NCBI RefSeq assembly: GCF_001831475.1 | Contig: NZ_CP017688.1 | Location: 2,046,001-2,110,000, forward strand | Direction of reading: 5' to 3' | DNA: 64,000 bases | Origin: Flavobacterium crassostreae | GTDB lineage: Bacteria > Bacteroidota > Bacteroidia > Flavobacteriales > Flavobacteriaceae | In this document: piece after piece, positions 1 to 7,940 of the stretch | How positions within the stretch are numbered: the stretch's first letter is position 1 | Layout of the letters: each line of letters opens with the position of its first letter | Translations under genes and position numbers: made by a program | Notes under the pieces: generated by a model | What the model saw: only the letters and a program-made list of their open reading frames with translations | Databases searched by the model: none | What the model was told of the DNA's origin: nothing

Positions 1-1
1 G

Positions 2-484
2 AGTAATTTTTTCTTTACCATTCAATTGCAGGTAGAAAGCAGTAACAACTCCAAGTCTAGTTCCAAGAAAATTAAAAAGGCAGTCCCAAAGGCGGCATTG
101 CTTAAAACACTAGGGCCAAAAAATATTCTTATTGTAGAAGACAACAAAATAAACATGTTATTGGCCAAAAAATTATTAAAAAGAATTTTGCCAAATGCCA
201 CCATTTATGAAGCAGTTGATGGTAATGAAGCAGTTGATAAATTTAAACAACTAGCCATAGATATTATATTTATGGACATACAAATGCCCAATAAAAATGG
301 CTACCAAGCCGCTACAGAAATTAGAGCCATGCAAAAAGAAATTCCGATACCTATAATTGCTATAACAGCAGGAATACTGGCAGGCGAAAAAGAAAAATGC
401 TTTCAATCAGGTATGAACGACTACTTGCCCAAACCCATTAATATTTCGGACTTAAAAAAAATAACTACAAAATGGATGTATTAA
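2..484 (+). CDS. Hybrid sensor histidine kinase/response regulator, C-terminal part (5' end outside window)
   Basis: The frame is open to the left edge. It begins S-N-F-F-F-T-I, which resembles the last strand of a histidine-kinase ATPase domain, followed by a Ser/Lys-rich linker. A full receiver domain then begins at ILIVEDNKIN. The acidic pocket (ED), the phospho-acceptor Asp in FMDIQMP, the Thr in ITA and the Lys in PKP are all present, so the receiver should be phosphorylatable. An internal TTG at 26 could be mistaken for a start, but the kinase-like residues before it argue that this is the end of a longer hybrid kinase. There is no output domain after the receiver. Its signal and partner lie outside the window. 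Confidence 0.85.
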   Translation, partial: SNFFFTIQLQVESSNNSKSSSKKIKKAVPKAALLKTLGPKNILIVEDNKINMLLAKKLLKRILPNATIYEAVDGNEAVDKFKQLAIDIIFMDIQMPNKNGYQAATEIRAMQKEIPIPIIAITAGILAGEKEKCFQSGMNDYLPKPINISDLKKITTKWMY

Positions 485-515
485 AACCGAATACTTAGCA
501 GGCTTTACGTTGTCT

Positions 516-1640
516 TTAATTGGTTTTTTTATAACTCCAAATAGCCAATAAATTACTAACAAAAGCATAAAAAACAATGCTATAGAATGGCGTTGCAATA
601 GCATCAAAAGAAGCTCCTTTGAGTAATACCATTCGGATAACTTGCACGTAATACCGAATAGGGTTTAATAAAGTAAGTTGCTGCGCCCAATCTGGCATGC
701 TTTCGATGGGAGTAAACAAACCACTCATTAAAATAAATAACACCGTAATAAACCAAGCAATAAACATGGCTTGTTGTTGGGTATTGGTAAAATTAGAAAT
801 AAACAAACCAATACCCAAAATAACCAATAAATACACGGATGTAAAAAGGTAAAGCAACCCGATACTACCTAACATTGGGATTGCAAAAACTATTTTGGCA
901 AGAACCAATCCTACGCTCAAAATTAGCAAACCTAATAACCAGAACGGAAATAATTTTCCTATAATAAATTGGTATTTTTTTATGGGAGTGGCATTAATCT
1001 GCTCTAGGGTTCCCATCTCTTTTTCACGTACTATATTCATGGCAGACAAAAACAAAGTAAGCATGGTTACCAGCAAAACCAAAATACCCGGTACCATAAG
1101 CGTTTTATAATTTAAGCTGTTGTTATACCAAAACAGAGGTATGGCAATACTGTTTTTGGGTGGTGCCAATACCTGGGATTTAGCGCTATTCCATTTGGTG
1201 GATACCATTGGATCAAAACTTCGAATAATCTGCGTTACATAAGCACTTTGTACTCCTGCTGCTGCTCCATCAATAGCGTTGATACGCACAGATAGTGGAG
1301 ATTTATTTTGGGTTACCAATTGACGTTCAAAATGATTTGGGATTTCGATAACTACTGCTATTGTGCCTTTTTTCATTGCTAAATCGGCTTCTTTTTTAGT
1401 ATCAAAAGGAGGGAACATTACAAAATAATCCGAAGATTGAAACTTGTGGATCAACGCTCTAGAGGCCGCAGAGTGGTCATGGTCTATATAGGATATGGCT
1501 ATGTTTTTTACCTCAAAACTAGCTGCATTGGATAGTATTATTAATTGTAAAAATGGCAAAACAAACAGAATAGGCAACATGGCCTTATTCCTGAAAATTT
1601 GTTTAAATTCTTTTTGTATTATAAATAATATAGTTCTCAT
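516..1640 (-). CDS. ABC-2 type transporter permease (YbhR/YhhJ-like)
   Basis: The 374-residue protein has one N-terminal membrane segment after a basic MRTILFIIQKEFKQIFRNK start, a large extracytoplasmic domain of about 140 residues, and a C-terminal block of five to six membrane helices containing the REKEMGTLEQINATPI signature of ABC-2 permeases. It is the last gene of the tetR-tolC-hlyD-ABC-ABC-permease-permease operon. With the neighbouring 368-residue permease it probably forms the heterodimeric membrane part of a drug or toxic-compound exporter, as in the E. coli YbhFSRG system. The substrate cannot be read from the sequence. Confidence 0.9.
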   Translation of the reverse strand: MRTILFIIQKEFKQIFRNKAMLPILFVLPFLQLIILSNAASFEVKNIAISYIDHDHSAASRALIHKFQSSDYFVMFPPFDTKKEADLAMKKGTIAVVIEIPNHFERQLVTQNKSPLSVRINAIDGAAAGVQSAYVTQIIRSFDPMVSTKWNSAKSQVLAPPKNSIAIPLFWYNNSLNYKTLMVPGILVLLVTMLTLFLSAMNIVREKEMGTLEQINATPIKKYQFIIGKLFPFWLLGLLILSVGLVLAKIVFAIPMLGSIGLLYLFTSVYLLVILGIGLFISNFTNTQQQAMFIAWFITVLFILMSGLFTPIESMPDWAQQLTLLNPIRYYVQVIRMVLLKGASFDAIATPFYSIVFYAFVSNLLAIWSYKKTN

Positions 1641-1752
1641 TTTTGTATTTTTATAAAAATTAGCTAAAAGTATTGGAGCCCAACAAAGCTTTTGGTATTG
1701 TTTTTTTAGAACTCAAAATGGGGGAGTACCAAGAGGCAGGTAGCCTTAAAAC

Positions 1753-2859
1753 TTATTCTAATCTAATTTTATATTTTTGGATGCTCCATCCTATAAAAAA
1801 AAGCATCATTACAAATAGTATAAGGGTTTCTTTCCAGATGAGTGCAAAAGAAGCTCCCTTTAGCATAATGGCTTTTAGAATGATAATAAACCACTTTGCA
1901 GGAATAATATTACTGATTAACTGCAAAGGTAATGGCATGCTGGATATCGGAAAAATAAATCCCGAAAGAATAATTACCGGTAGCATCAATCCCATTAACG
2001 AAATCATCATGGCCGTTTGCTGCGAGTTGGATAGCGTGGATATTAGGATACCTAAAGAGAGTGCCGTAAGGATAAAAAGAATACTCTCAAAGGCCAATAA
2101 TAAAAGACTTCCTTCTATCGGCATCCCAAAGACAAACACCCCCAAGGTTACAATCACAATTGCATTGATTATAGATAGAAATAGGTACGGAAACACTTTT
2201 CCTAAAATAACCTGTACGGGGTTAAGCGGGGATACCAAAAGTACTTCCATGGTGCCTAATTCTTTTTCTCGGGTGATGGATATTGAGGTCATCATTGCCG
2301 AAATAAGCATCAAAATAACGGTCATTACACCAGGCACAAAAGTAAATACGCTTTGTAGTTCCGGATTGTAATACAGTTGGGTTTCTATGGGTATTGAGGC
2401 ACCAATTTGGACCTTAGAATTGCTCTGTTGGTTATAATTCTGCAAAATTGACTGAGTGTAAGTGGTTATAGCATTGGCCATGTTGGGATCTGTGGCATCT
2501 GCGATGAGGTGTATTTTTGCTTGTTTTAGGGTTTCTAAATTTTTTATATAATCTTTTTCAAAAACCAATACTGCTTTGACTGTTCCTTTCTGGAAAGTAG
2601 GTTCTATTTGTGCCTCGGAATAAATTTTTTGTTCTATATAAAAATACTTAGAAGCACTTATTTTCTGGATTATTTTTTGAGTTTCGGTATCGTTAGATTT
2701 ATCCATAATAGCAATCGGAACTTTATTAATCTCGTTAGTTATAGCAAAACCAAACAATAAAATTTGAGCAATAGGCATCCCAAATAAAATAAACATGGAG
2801 CGTTTATCTCTAAAGATGTGGTAAAATTCTTTTGTTACAAAACCTAAAAATCGTTTCAT
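1753..2859 (-). CDS. ABC-2 type transporter permease (YbhS-like)
   Basis: The 368-residue protein has the same architecture as the downstream permease: an N-terminal helix, an extracytoplasmic domain and a C-terminal helix block with REKELGTMEVLLVSPLNP, the conserved coupling-helix region of ABC-2 exporters. It starts 10 bp after the stop of the upstream ATPase gene, and a 112-bp gap separates it from the second permease. Two different permeases beside two different ATPases suggest a fully heteromeric exporter. Function is inferred from family and context. Confidence 0.9.
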   Translation of the reverse strand: MKRFLGFVTKEFYHIFRDKRSMFILFGMPIAQILLFGFAITNEINKVPIAIMDKSNDTETQKIIQKISASKYFYIEQKIYSEAQIEPTFQKGTVKAVLVFEKDYIKNLETLKQAKIHLIADATDPNMANAITTYTQSILQNYNQQSNSKVQIGASIPIETQLYYNPELQSVFTFVPGVMTVILMLISAMMTSISITREKELGTMEVLLVSPLNPVQVILGKVFPYLFLSIINAIVIVTLGVFVFGMPIEGSLLLLAFESILFILTALSLGILISTLSNSQQTAMMISLMGLMLPVIILSGFIFPISSMPLPLQLISNIIPAKWFIIILKAIMLKGASFALIWKETLILFVMMLFFIGWSIQKYKIRLE

Positions 2860-2869
2860 CAGTAGGGAG

Positions 2870-3610
2870 TTAAGAGTTATTTTTTTTACGGGCTAATTGC
2901 AAAAAGACTTCGTTCATAGAACGTGCCTGGTAGTGTTGTTTTAGGTTTTTGGGAGTATCTAAGGCTGCAATTTTTCCATCCACCATTATAGACACCCGAT
3001 CACAATATTCTGCCTCATCCATATAGTGCGTGGTCACAAAAATGGTAGTTCCTTTGTGGGCTTGAGCATAAATCATTTCCCAGAATTGTCTTCGAGTAAT
3101 GGGATCTACGCCACCGGTTGGCTCGTCCAGAAATACAATTTTGGGATCGTGTAATAATGCCACCGAAAAAGCTAATTTTTGTTTCCAGCCCAAGGGCAAA
3201 TTTCCTACTAATTCGTTGGCCTTATCCTCCAAGGACAAGGCTAGGAGAAGTTGGGCAGTTTTATGCTTTATTTGGGTATTGCTTAAACCATAAATTCCAC
3301 CAAAAAATGCAATGTTTTCTTGCACCGTCAAATCATTATACAAAGAAAATTTTTGACTCATGTATCCAATACTTTTTTTGACCTTTTCGGTGTTATTTTG
3401 CACCTCATAACCGGCCACCCAAGCTTCTCCAGACGAAGGTTTAGAAATACCAATTAGCATTTTCATTGCGGTGGTTTTGCCTGCGCCATTTGCTCCCAAA
3501 AAGCCAAAAATTTCTCCTTTATATACCTCAAAAGAAATAGCATTCACTGCCGTAAAAGTGCCAAATTTTTTGTTGAGGTTTTTTACTTCTATAATTTTTT
3601 CGGTTTTCAT
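2870..3610 (-). CDS. ABC transporter ATP-binding protein (second NBD of the efflux pump)
   Basis: The 246-residue nucleotide-binding subunit has Walker A GANGAGKT (residues 39-46), Walker B FLDEP and a switch His in TTHYMDEAE. The ABC signature is degenerate: LPLGWKQ stands where LSGGQ is expected. Its start overlaps the stop of the upstream ATPase gene by 4 bp, so the two are probably translationally coupled and form a heterodimer. Together they correspond to the two halves of the single long YbhF/RbbA-type ATPase of enterobacteria. Energises the exporter from the cytoplasmic side. Confidence 0.92.
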   Translation of the reverse strand: MKTEKIIEVKNLNKKFGTFTAVNAISFEVYKGEIFGFLGANGAGKTTAMKMLIGISKPSSGEAWVAGYEVQNNTEKVKKSIGYMSQKFSLYNDLTVQENIAFFGGIYGLSNTQIKHKTAQLLLALSLEDKANELVGNLPLGWKQKLAFSVALLHDPKIVFLDEPTGGVDPITRRQFWEMIYAQAHKGTTIFVTTHYMDEAEYCDRVSIMVDGKIAALDTPKNLKQHYQARSMNEVFLQLARKKNNS

Positions 3611-4524
3611 TGGCTAGAATTTAAAGAGGTTATATCCATAAACACATCCTCTATAGTAGCTACAGAAAGATGGATCTCTATGTGTTGGTGTTGGTTTTGT
3701 TGCAAATACGCCAGTAAGTCTTTGGGATCAAAATCTTTTTGGGTATCGCAATAATGTACGTATTCACCAAAGGCATACACACTGTATTGGCTGGGGTATT
3801 TTTTTAGATCCTGAATTAATTGGTGGGTGTTTTGAGCCCGCACGTGATAAAGTTGTTTATCATAATCCGAAACAATATGCTGGGGGCTATCTAATTTCAC
3901 TATTTTTCCTTTTTCAATCCATGCAATTCTATCGCATAATGTAGCTTCATCCATATAGGGCGTAGATACCAATATGGTCATTCCTTTTTGTTGTAATTGT
4001 TTTAGTATTTCCCAAAATTCACTTCTAGAAACCGGATCCACTCCCGTGGTTGGTTCGTCCAAAAACAATATATTTGGCTTATGAATCAAAACACAGCATA
4101 AGGCTAATTTTTGTTTCATTCCGCCAGATAACGCTCCAGCTCTTCGGTCTTTAAAGGGTTCTAGTTGGGTATAAATGTCTTTAATTAAGGCATAATTCTC
4201 TGAAATAGTAGTTCCAAAAATCGTTGCAAAAAAATGCAAATTTTCGGTAACGGTTAAGTCTTCATACAACGAAAATTTTCCGGGCATGTATCCAATTTCC
4301 TTTCTGATTTTTTTGTAGTCTTTTACTACATCCAAACCAGCCAGAGTTGCAGTACCTTCATTTGCCAGCAATAGGGTAGTTAGTATTCTAAAAAGGGTGG
4401 TTTTGCCTGCGCCATCTGGACCAATTAATCCAAATAACTCGCCTTTATTTACTGCAAAGGACACCGCCGTAAGCGCTGGAGTGCCTTGGTACGATTTAGA
4501 GATGTTTTGAACAAGAATACCCAT
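3607..4524 (-). CDS. ABC transporter ATP-binding protein (first NBD of the efflux pump)
   Basis: The 305-residue subunit has Walker A GPDGAGKT (residues 35-42), a canonical signature LSGGMKQ and Walker B FLDEP. The switch-loop His is replaced: VSTPYMDEA has Pro where STHYMDEA would carry His. About 80 extra C-terminal residues follow the core. Together with the next gene, whose signature is degenerate but whose His is intact, this gives one consensus and one degenerate ATP site. It lies 25 bp downstream of the adaptor gene in the same operon. Confidence 0.92.
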   Translation of the reverse strand: MGILVQNISKSYQGTPALTAVSFAVNKGELFGLIGPDGAGKTTLFRILTTLLLANEGTATLAGLDVVKDYKKIRKEIGYMPGKFSLYEDLTVTENLHFFATIFGTTISENYALIKDIYTQLEPFKDRRAGALSGGMKQKLALCCVLIHKPNILFLDEPTTGVDPVSRSEFWEILKQLQQKGMTILVSTPYMDEATLCDRIAWIEKGKIVKLDSPQHIVSDYDKQLYHVRAQNTHQLIQDLKKYPSQYSVYAFGEYVHYCDTQKDFDPKDLLAYLQQNQHQHIEIHLSVATIEDVFMDITSLNSSQ

Positions 4525-4549
4525 TTTTTTTGGTGTTTTTTTATAAAAA

Positions 4550-5446
4550 TTATAATTTTGATTTGTGCCTCCACATCTCTGCAGGCATTCCTATTTTGAG
4601 GTAGCCATCATTTTGGACCAAAACTTTTACGCCATATACTAAACTCACGCGTTCTTCTTTTGTTTGGATAATTTTTGGGGTAAATTCTGCCACAGACGAA
4701 ATCCAGGAAACAGTAGCTGGATAAGATTTAAGCCCGTTCTCAACATCTACTTTGACTGTTACTGCTTGCCCAATTTTTATTTGAGATAATTGGTTGGCAC
4801 TCACATAAACCCGAAGTATCATTTGATTGGTATTGGCAATCTTGTAGAGTGGTTTTCCAAATGTAGTAATTTCGTTAGGTTCAGCATATTTAGCCAAAAC
4901 GGTGCCATCTATAGGGTTAATAATCTTACTTTTTTGGATTTGATCGGCAATTTTATCTATTTGAATACCAATAGCATTTGCCTCAGCAAGTATTGGCGCA
5001 TTTTGTGTCTGGATGCTTTTTATTTGTTCCTGGATTACATTTGCTTGGCCATTGATTGCATCGAGTTGTTGTTGGGTGGCCGCATTTGCATCCAATAGAT
5101 TTTGTATTCGGGTTTTTTCTGTTTGAATGGTTTTGCGCTGTTCTTGCAGGATAGTAACTTGGGATAGTACATTTTTGGATTTCAAAAAAACCGCATTTTT
5201 GGTAGCCTCTAATTGTTGTTGGCTGTAATACAACTGGATGGTATCAATTAAGCCTATGGGTTTGTTTGCAGCAATAAAATCTCCTTCATTTAGAGCAAAG
5301 GATACAATTTTTCCGGTGGCTTCTGCCGATACGGTAACTTCTGTGGCTTCAAAATTACCATAACCATCTGCTTTGGTGTCCTTTTTATCACAAGAGAGCG
5401 TACTTATTGCTAAAACTGCCCACGATAGTATTTTTATTTTTTTCAT
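4550..5446 (-). CDS. HlyD/YbhG-family periplasmic adaptor lipoprotein
   Basis: The 298-residue membrane-fusion protein starts with a lipoprotein signal (hydrophobic stretch ending LSC, Cys about residue 19), so it is probably lipid-anchored. A biotinyl-lipoyl-like half motif (ATGKIVSFALNEGDFI) is followed by a coiled-coil hairpin rich in Gln/Lys and by the second lipoyl half (NPIDGTVLAKYAEPNEI) with beta-barrel. It should bridge the ABC permeases to the TolC-like outer-membrane channel encoded upstream. Part of the tetR operon. Confidence 0.9.
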   Translation of the reverse strand: MKKIKILSWAVLAISTLSCDKKDTKADGYGNFEATEVTVSAEATGKIVSFALNEGDFIAANKPIGLIDTIQLYYSQQQLEATKNAVFLKSKNVLSQVTILQEQRKTIQTEKTRIQNLLDANAATQQQLDAINGQANVIQEQIKSIQTQNAPILAEANAIGIQIDKIADQIQKSKIINPIDGTVLAKYAEPNEITTFGKPLYKIANTNQMILRVYVSANQLSQIKIGQAVTVKVDVENGLKSYPATVSWISSVAEFTPKIIQTKEERVSLVYGVKVLVQNDGYLKIGMPAEMWRHKSKL

Positions 5447-5500
5447 TTTACACTTTTTTGGATATAGTAAGTCGTTTTTTTTTTAGAATATAGTTTGTAC

Positions 5501-6775
5501 TTATTGGGTATTTAGAATATCCTGTCCTTGCAGTAATTGGTAATTTTCTTGTGCCAAAGCTAGTTGTAGTAAATGGCATTTTTCATTTGTTTTGGCCTCA
5601 TATAATTCTGTCAAGGCCACCACATATTCTGAGGCCGTAATTACACCATATTTTAGTTGTGCAGCAGCAGATTTTTCGACATATTCTCGTAATCTAATAA
5701 TTTCTTTATCTGTAGTTACCATCTCTTGTAGTGCGTAGCTTTGGTTTTCTGTTTCTTGCAACTGAACTTGGTTTTGGATTACAAAACGTTCTTTTTCTGT
5801 GGCAATAAGTCCCTTAGAGAGCGTGAGGGCTTGTTGTTCTTTTTGAGATTGGTTCCAGTCCAATACCTTCCAGCTGGCTCGGATACCCAATACATAAAAA
5901 GTTTGAAAAGAATTATCCAGCATATTCAAACCTGGGTTTCCGTAGCCTATTTGTCCAAAAGCATTTATTTTGGGCAAATTGTTTTTGCCAATAATGTTTT
6001 TTTGAAGATCTATTTGTTGGCTTTTTAAGTCCAATAATTGCAGTTCGGGTCTTTGGTTGGTTTTCGCTACTATAGTTTGGATTGTTGGACGAACCAAAAC
6101 TACATTTTGATCTATATTTAAAACCGTAAGAGTGGCTAGGTTTTCAATCTGGTTTTTTCGTTGGTATTTAATCTCCGTGAGTTGTTGTTTTATGCGCAGA
6201 CTCTCGGCTTCGAGTGTTTTTTTAGAGGCAATTAAAACAGCACCTGATTGCACACCAGATTGCATTTCGGCACTTTTTAAAGCCAATTGTTTTTGTTTGG
6301 CCAGTAGTAGTAGGTTTTTTTCTTGCAATACCAATATTGAAAAAAATAAAGGTGCAATTCTGGATTGTAGTTGGTATAATTGGATGCTAATTTCTTGTTG
6401 TTCTGTGGCCATTTGCAAGGCATTTAGTTTTACATTGACTCCAATCAAACCGCCGTGGTATACCAATTGGTTGGCCTGTGCGGTCAACCGGTATTGGTCT
6501 TGGTTTGCAGGAGTTATTGCCATATTTGGAATAGCAATCGGCAATTGGGTGACATCCGATTGGTATGTAGCCTGCGCTTGAAGGTCTATTTTAGGTAATT
6601 TAGCCCTGTAGAGTGCGGCAGTTTCTAAATGGTTTTTTTGTTGCCACAAATCCCGTTGTTTTGCAATAGGATAGTTTTGAATTGCTGCGGCATAACAAGC
6701 CTCTAACGACAACGGTTGCTGTGCTGTGCTCCAAAAAGAAGCCATACAAAGCACCAAAATAAGGATATTTCTCAT
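5501..6775 (-). CDS. TolC-family outer membrane efflux protein
   Basis: The 424-residue protein has a Sec signal peptide (MRNILILVLCMASFWSTAQQ) and two long helical repeats rich in Gln, Leu and Ala, the usual pattern of outer membrane factors. It starts inside the tetR stop codon (4-bp overlap), so repressor and channel are co-translated, and the lipoprotein adaptor follows after 54 bp. It supplies the outer-membrane exit duct of the ABC pump. Confidence 0.9.
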   Translation of the reverse strand: MRNILILVLCMASFWSTAQQPLSLEACYAAAIQNYPIAKQRDLWQQKNHLETAALYRAKLPKIDLQAQATYQSDVTQLPIAIPNMAITPANQDQYRLTAQANQLVYHGGLIGVNVKLNALQMATEQQEISIQLYQLQSRIAPLFFSILVLQEKNLLLLAKQKQLALKSAEMQSGVQSGAVLIASKKTLEAESLRIKQQLTEIKYQRKNQIENLATLTVLNIDQNVVLVRPTIQTIVAKTNQRPELQLLDLKSQQIDLQKNIIGKNNLPKINAFGQIGYGNPGLNMLDNSFQTFYVLGIRASWKVLDWNQSQKEQQALTLSKGLIATEKERFVIQNQVQLQETENQSYALQEMVTTDKEIIRLREYVEKSAAAQLKYGVITASEYVVALTELYEAKTNEKCHLLQLALAQENYQLLQGQDILNTQ

Positions 6776-7365
6776 TTTTTGATGGTATTAATAATTTGTT
6801 CGGCAATACTGGTTTGACGTTGTTGCATTAATTGGTTAAATTCTGGATCTGAGATTTGCAGCAAATTTTTAACTAAGGTTTGTGCCGCAAATGGAAATAC
6901 CGTCATAGAAAAAACATCCAATAGTAGTTGTTTCGGATTCAGTTCTTTAAGGATTCCGGATTGAATTTCGTGCTCTATTTGAGTAATCAAAAAGGAAGGA
7001 TTGGGCCTGTTGGTGTTTTTTAAAAAAGTAGTAACAAATTCGGGGTTATTATTCATTTCTTGAATTATAAATGGAGGCAAGAAGGGGTTTTTTATCACAA
7101 ATTCGAGATAACTGTGGGTAAACTCTTTAATTTTCTCAAAAACGGTTGCATCACTATTAAAGATTGCATTTACCTGAGGGGCTAATTGGTTAAAGGCATT
7201 ATTAAAAACGGCTTCAAACAACCGTTGTTTGCTCTTAAAACAATAGTGTAGCATGGCTTTATTGATGCCTGCTTGGTCTGCAATTTCTTGCATTCGTGCA
7301 CCGGAGAACCCTTTTTTTTGAAATACAATTCTGGCGGCATTAAAAATTTTTTCTTCGGTTGTCAT
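6772..7365 (-). CDS. TetR/AcrR-family transcriptional repressor
   Basis: The protein has an N-terminal helix-turn-helix (ARIVFQKKGFSGARMQEIADQAGINKAMLHYCFKSK split over residues about 10-45) and a variable ligand-binding C-terminus. The reading frame also has an upstream ATG at 7410, but the start is set at 7365 (MTTEEK). A -7 box (TATCTTTG, 7399-7406) and a perfect operator palindrome (7383-7398) lie between the two ATGs, so 7410 would be upstream of the transcription start. First gene of the efflux operon and overlaps the channel gene by 4 bp. It probably represses its own operon until the pump substrate binds. Confidence 0.9.
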   Translation of the reverse strand: MTTEEKIFNAARIVFQKKGFSGARMQEIADQAGINKAMLHYCFKSKQRLFEAVFNNAFNQLAPQVNAIFNSDATVFEKIKEFTHSYLEFVIKNPFLPPFIIQEMNNNPEFVTTFLKNTNRPNPSFLITQIEHEIQSGILKELNPKQLLLDVFSMTVFPFAAQTLVKNLLQISDPEFNQLMQQRQTSIAEQIINTIKK

Positions 7366-7382
7366 GAGTTTAACTTTTTGGT

Positions 7383-7406
7383 TTAACCATTTGGTTAACA
7401 AAGATA
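7383..7406 (-). promoter_or_regulatory. tetR operon promoter (-7 box) and TetR operator palindrome
   Basis: On the minus strand TATCTTTG (7406-7399) fits the Bacteroidota -7 consensus TAnnTTTG. It is followed directly by TTAACCATTTGGTTAA (7398-7383), a perfect inverted repeat with 7-bp arms and a 2-bp spacer. The predicted transcription start falls inside the palindrome, so a bound TetR dimer would block initiation. Confidence 0.7.
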
Positions 7407-7408
7407 CC

Positions 7409-7437
7409 AAAAAAAAAGCAATGGGTATTGCTTTTTT
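7409..7437 (-). terminator. Intrinsic terminator of the thioredoxin operon
   Basis: A perfect 9-bp stem AAAAGCAAT/ATTGCTTTT (7414-7422 with 7427-7435) with a 4-base loop is followed on the minus strand by a T run. It lies just after the thioredoxin stop codon and abuts the tetR promoter, insulating the two units. Confidence 0.8.
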
Positions 7438-7441
7438 GTGT

Positions 7442-7741
7442 TTAATGGCTTTTTTCTAAAATAATTTGGATCAGCTCTGTTTTTGACAAAACACCAGACT
7501 GTCTCCATACTTGTTTTCCATTTTGGAATAAAATCATGGTAGGAACGCCTTTAACTTGGTATTGGGAGGCTAGTTGCTGGTTTTTGTCTACATCAATTTT
7601 GATAATGGAGATGCCGTCTGCTAAATGGTCTTTGACTTCTTTTAAAATAGGTCCAAGTACTTTGCAAGGCCCACACCAGCTGGCAAAAAAATCTACTAGT
7701 ACGGGTTTGTCGGATTGAATTAGGGTAGTAAAATTACTCAT
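7442..7741 (-). CDS. trxA: Thioredoxin
   Basis: A single thioredoxin fold of 99 residues has the redox motif WCGPC and the cis-Pro region KGVPTM. The start is set at ATG 7741 (MSNFTTLIQ) rather than the in-frame ATG at 7777. That choice gives the usual thioredoxin length and an 8-bp overlap with the stop of the upstream small membrane protein gene. The distal position in a rhodanese/persulfide group suggests a role in reducing protein persulfides or sulfur-transfer enzymes rather than being the housekeeping thioredoxin. That role is inferred. Confidence 0.92.
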   Translation of the reverse strand: MSNFTTLIQSDKPVLVDFFASWCGPCKVLGPILKEVKDHLADGISIIKIDVDKNQQLASQYQVKGVPTMILFQNGKQVWRQSGVLSKTELIQIILEKSH

Positions 7742-7940
7742 TTTTATTTTTTTTATACGATGGAACGGCGCATCCATTTAGACCACAGCCGATATTAAAT
7801 AGTGCCTGAAAGATAAAAACTAAAGCCATAACACCCAACAAATAGTGTCGGTATTGTATGGTTTGTTGCATAAAAAACACACCAATGCCTAAACGAATCC
7901 AGCGCATGCTGTGCCAATTGGTAAAGAGAATTTGTTTCAT
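7734..7940 (-). CDS. Small membrane protein, DUF2892/YgaP-tail-like
   Basis: The 68-residue protein has one or two hydrophobic segments and a C-terminal cysteine-containing motif (GCGLNGCAVP). It resembles the YgaP-type membrane anchor proteins found next to rhodaneses and MBL persulfide dioxygenases. It is embedded between methyltransferase and thioredoxin genes with overlaps on both sides (4 and 8 bp), so it is surely part of that operon. A role in handling reactive sulfur at the membrane is inferred from context. The paired Cys could carry persulfide or bind metal. Confidence 0.7.
   Translation of the reverse strand: MKQILFTNWHSMRWIRLGIGVFFMQQTIQYRHYLLGVMALVFIFQALFNIGCGLNGCAVPSYKKNKNE

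Noticed and set aside
1673..2371. Long plus-strand open frame (232 codons) opposite the YbhS-like permease
   Set aside because: It is the antisense shadow of a well-supported permease gene and has no recognisable motifs.
6132..6581. 149-codon open frame opposite the TolC-like gene
   Set aside because: Shadow frame; amino acid pattern is not protein-like and it lacks any upstream signal.
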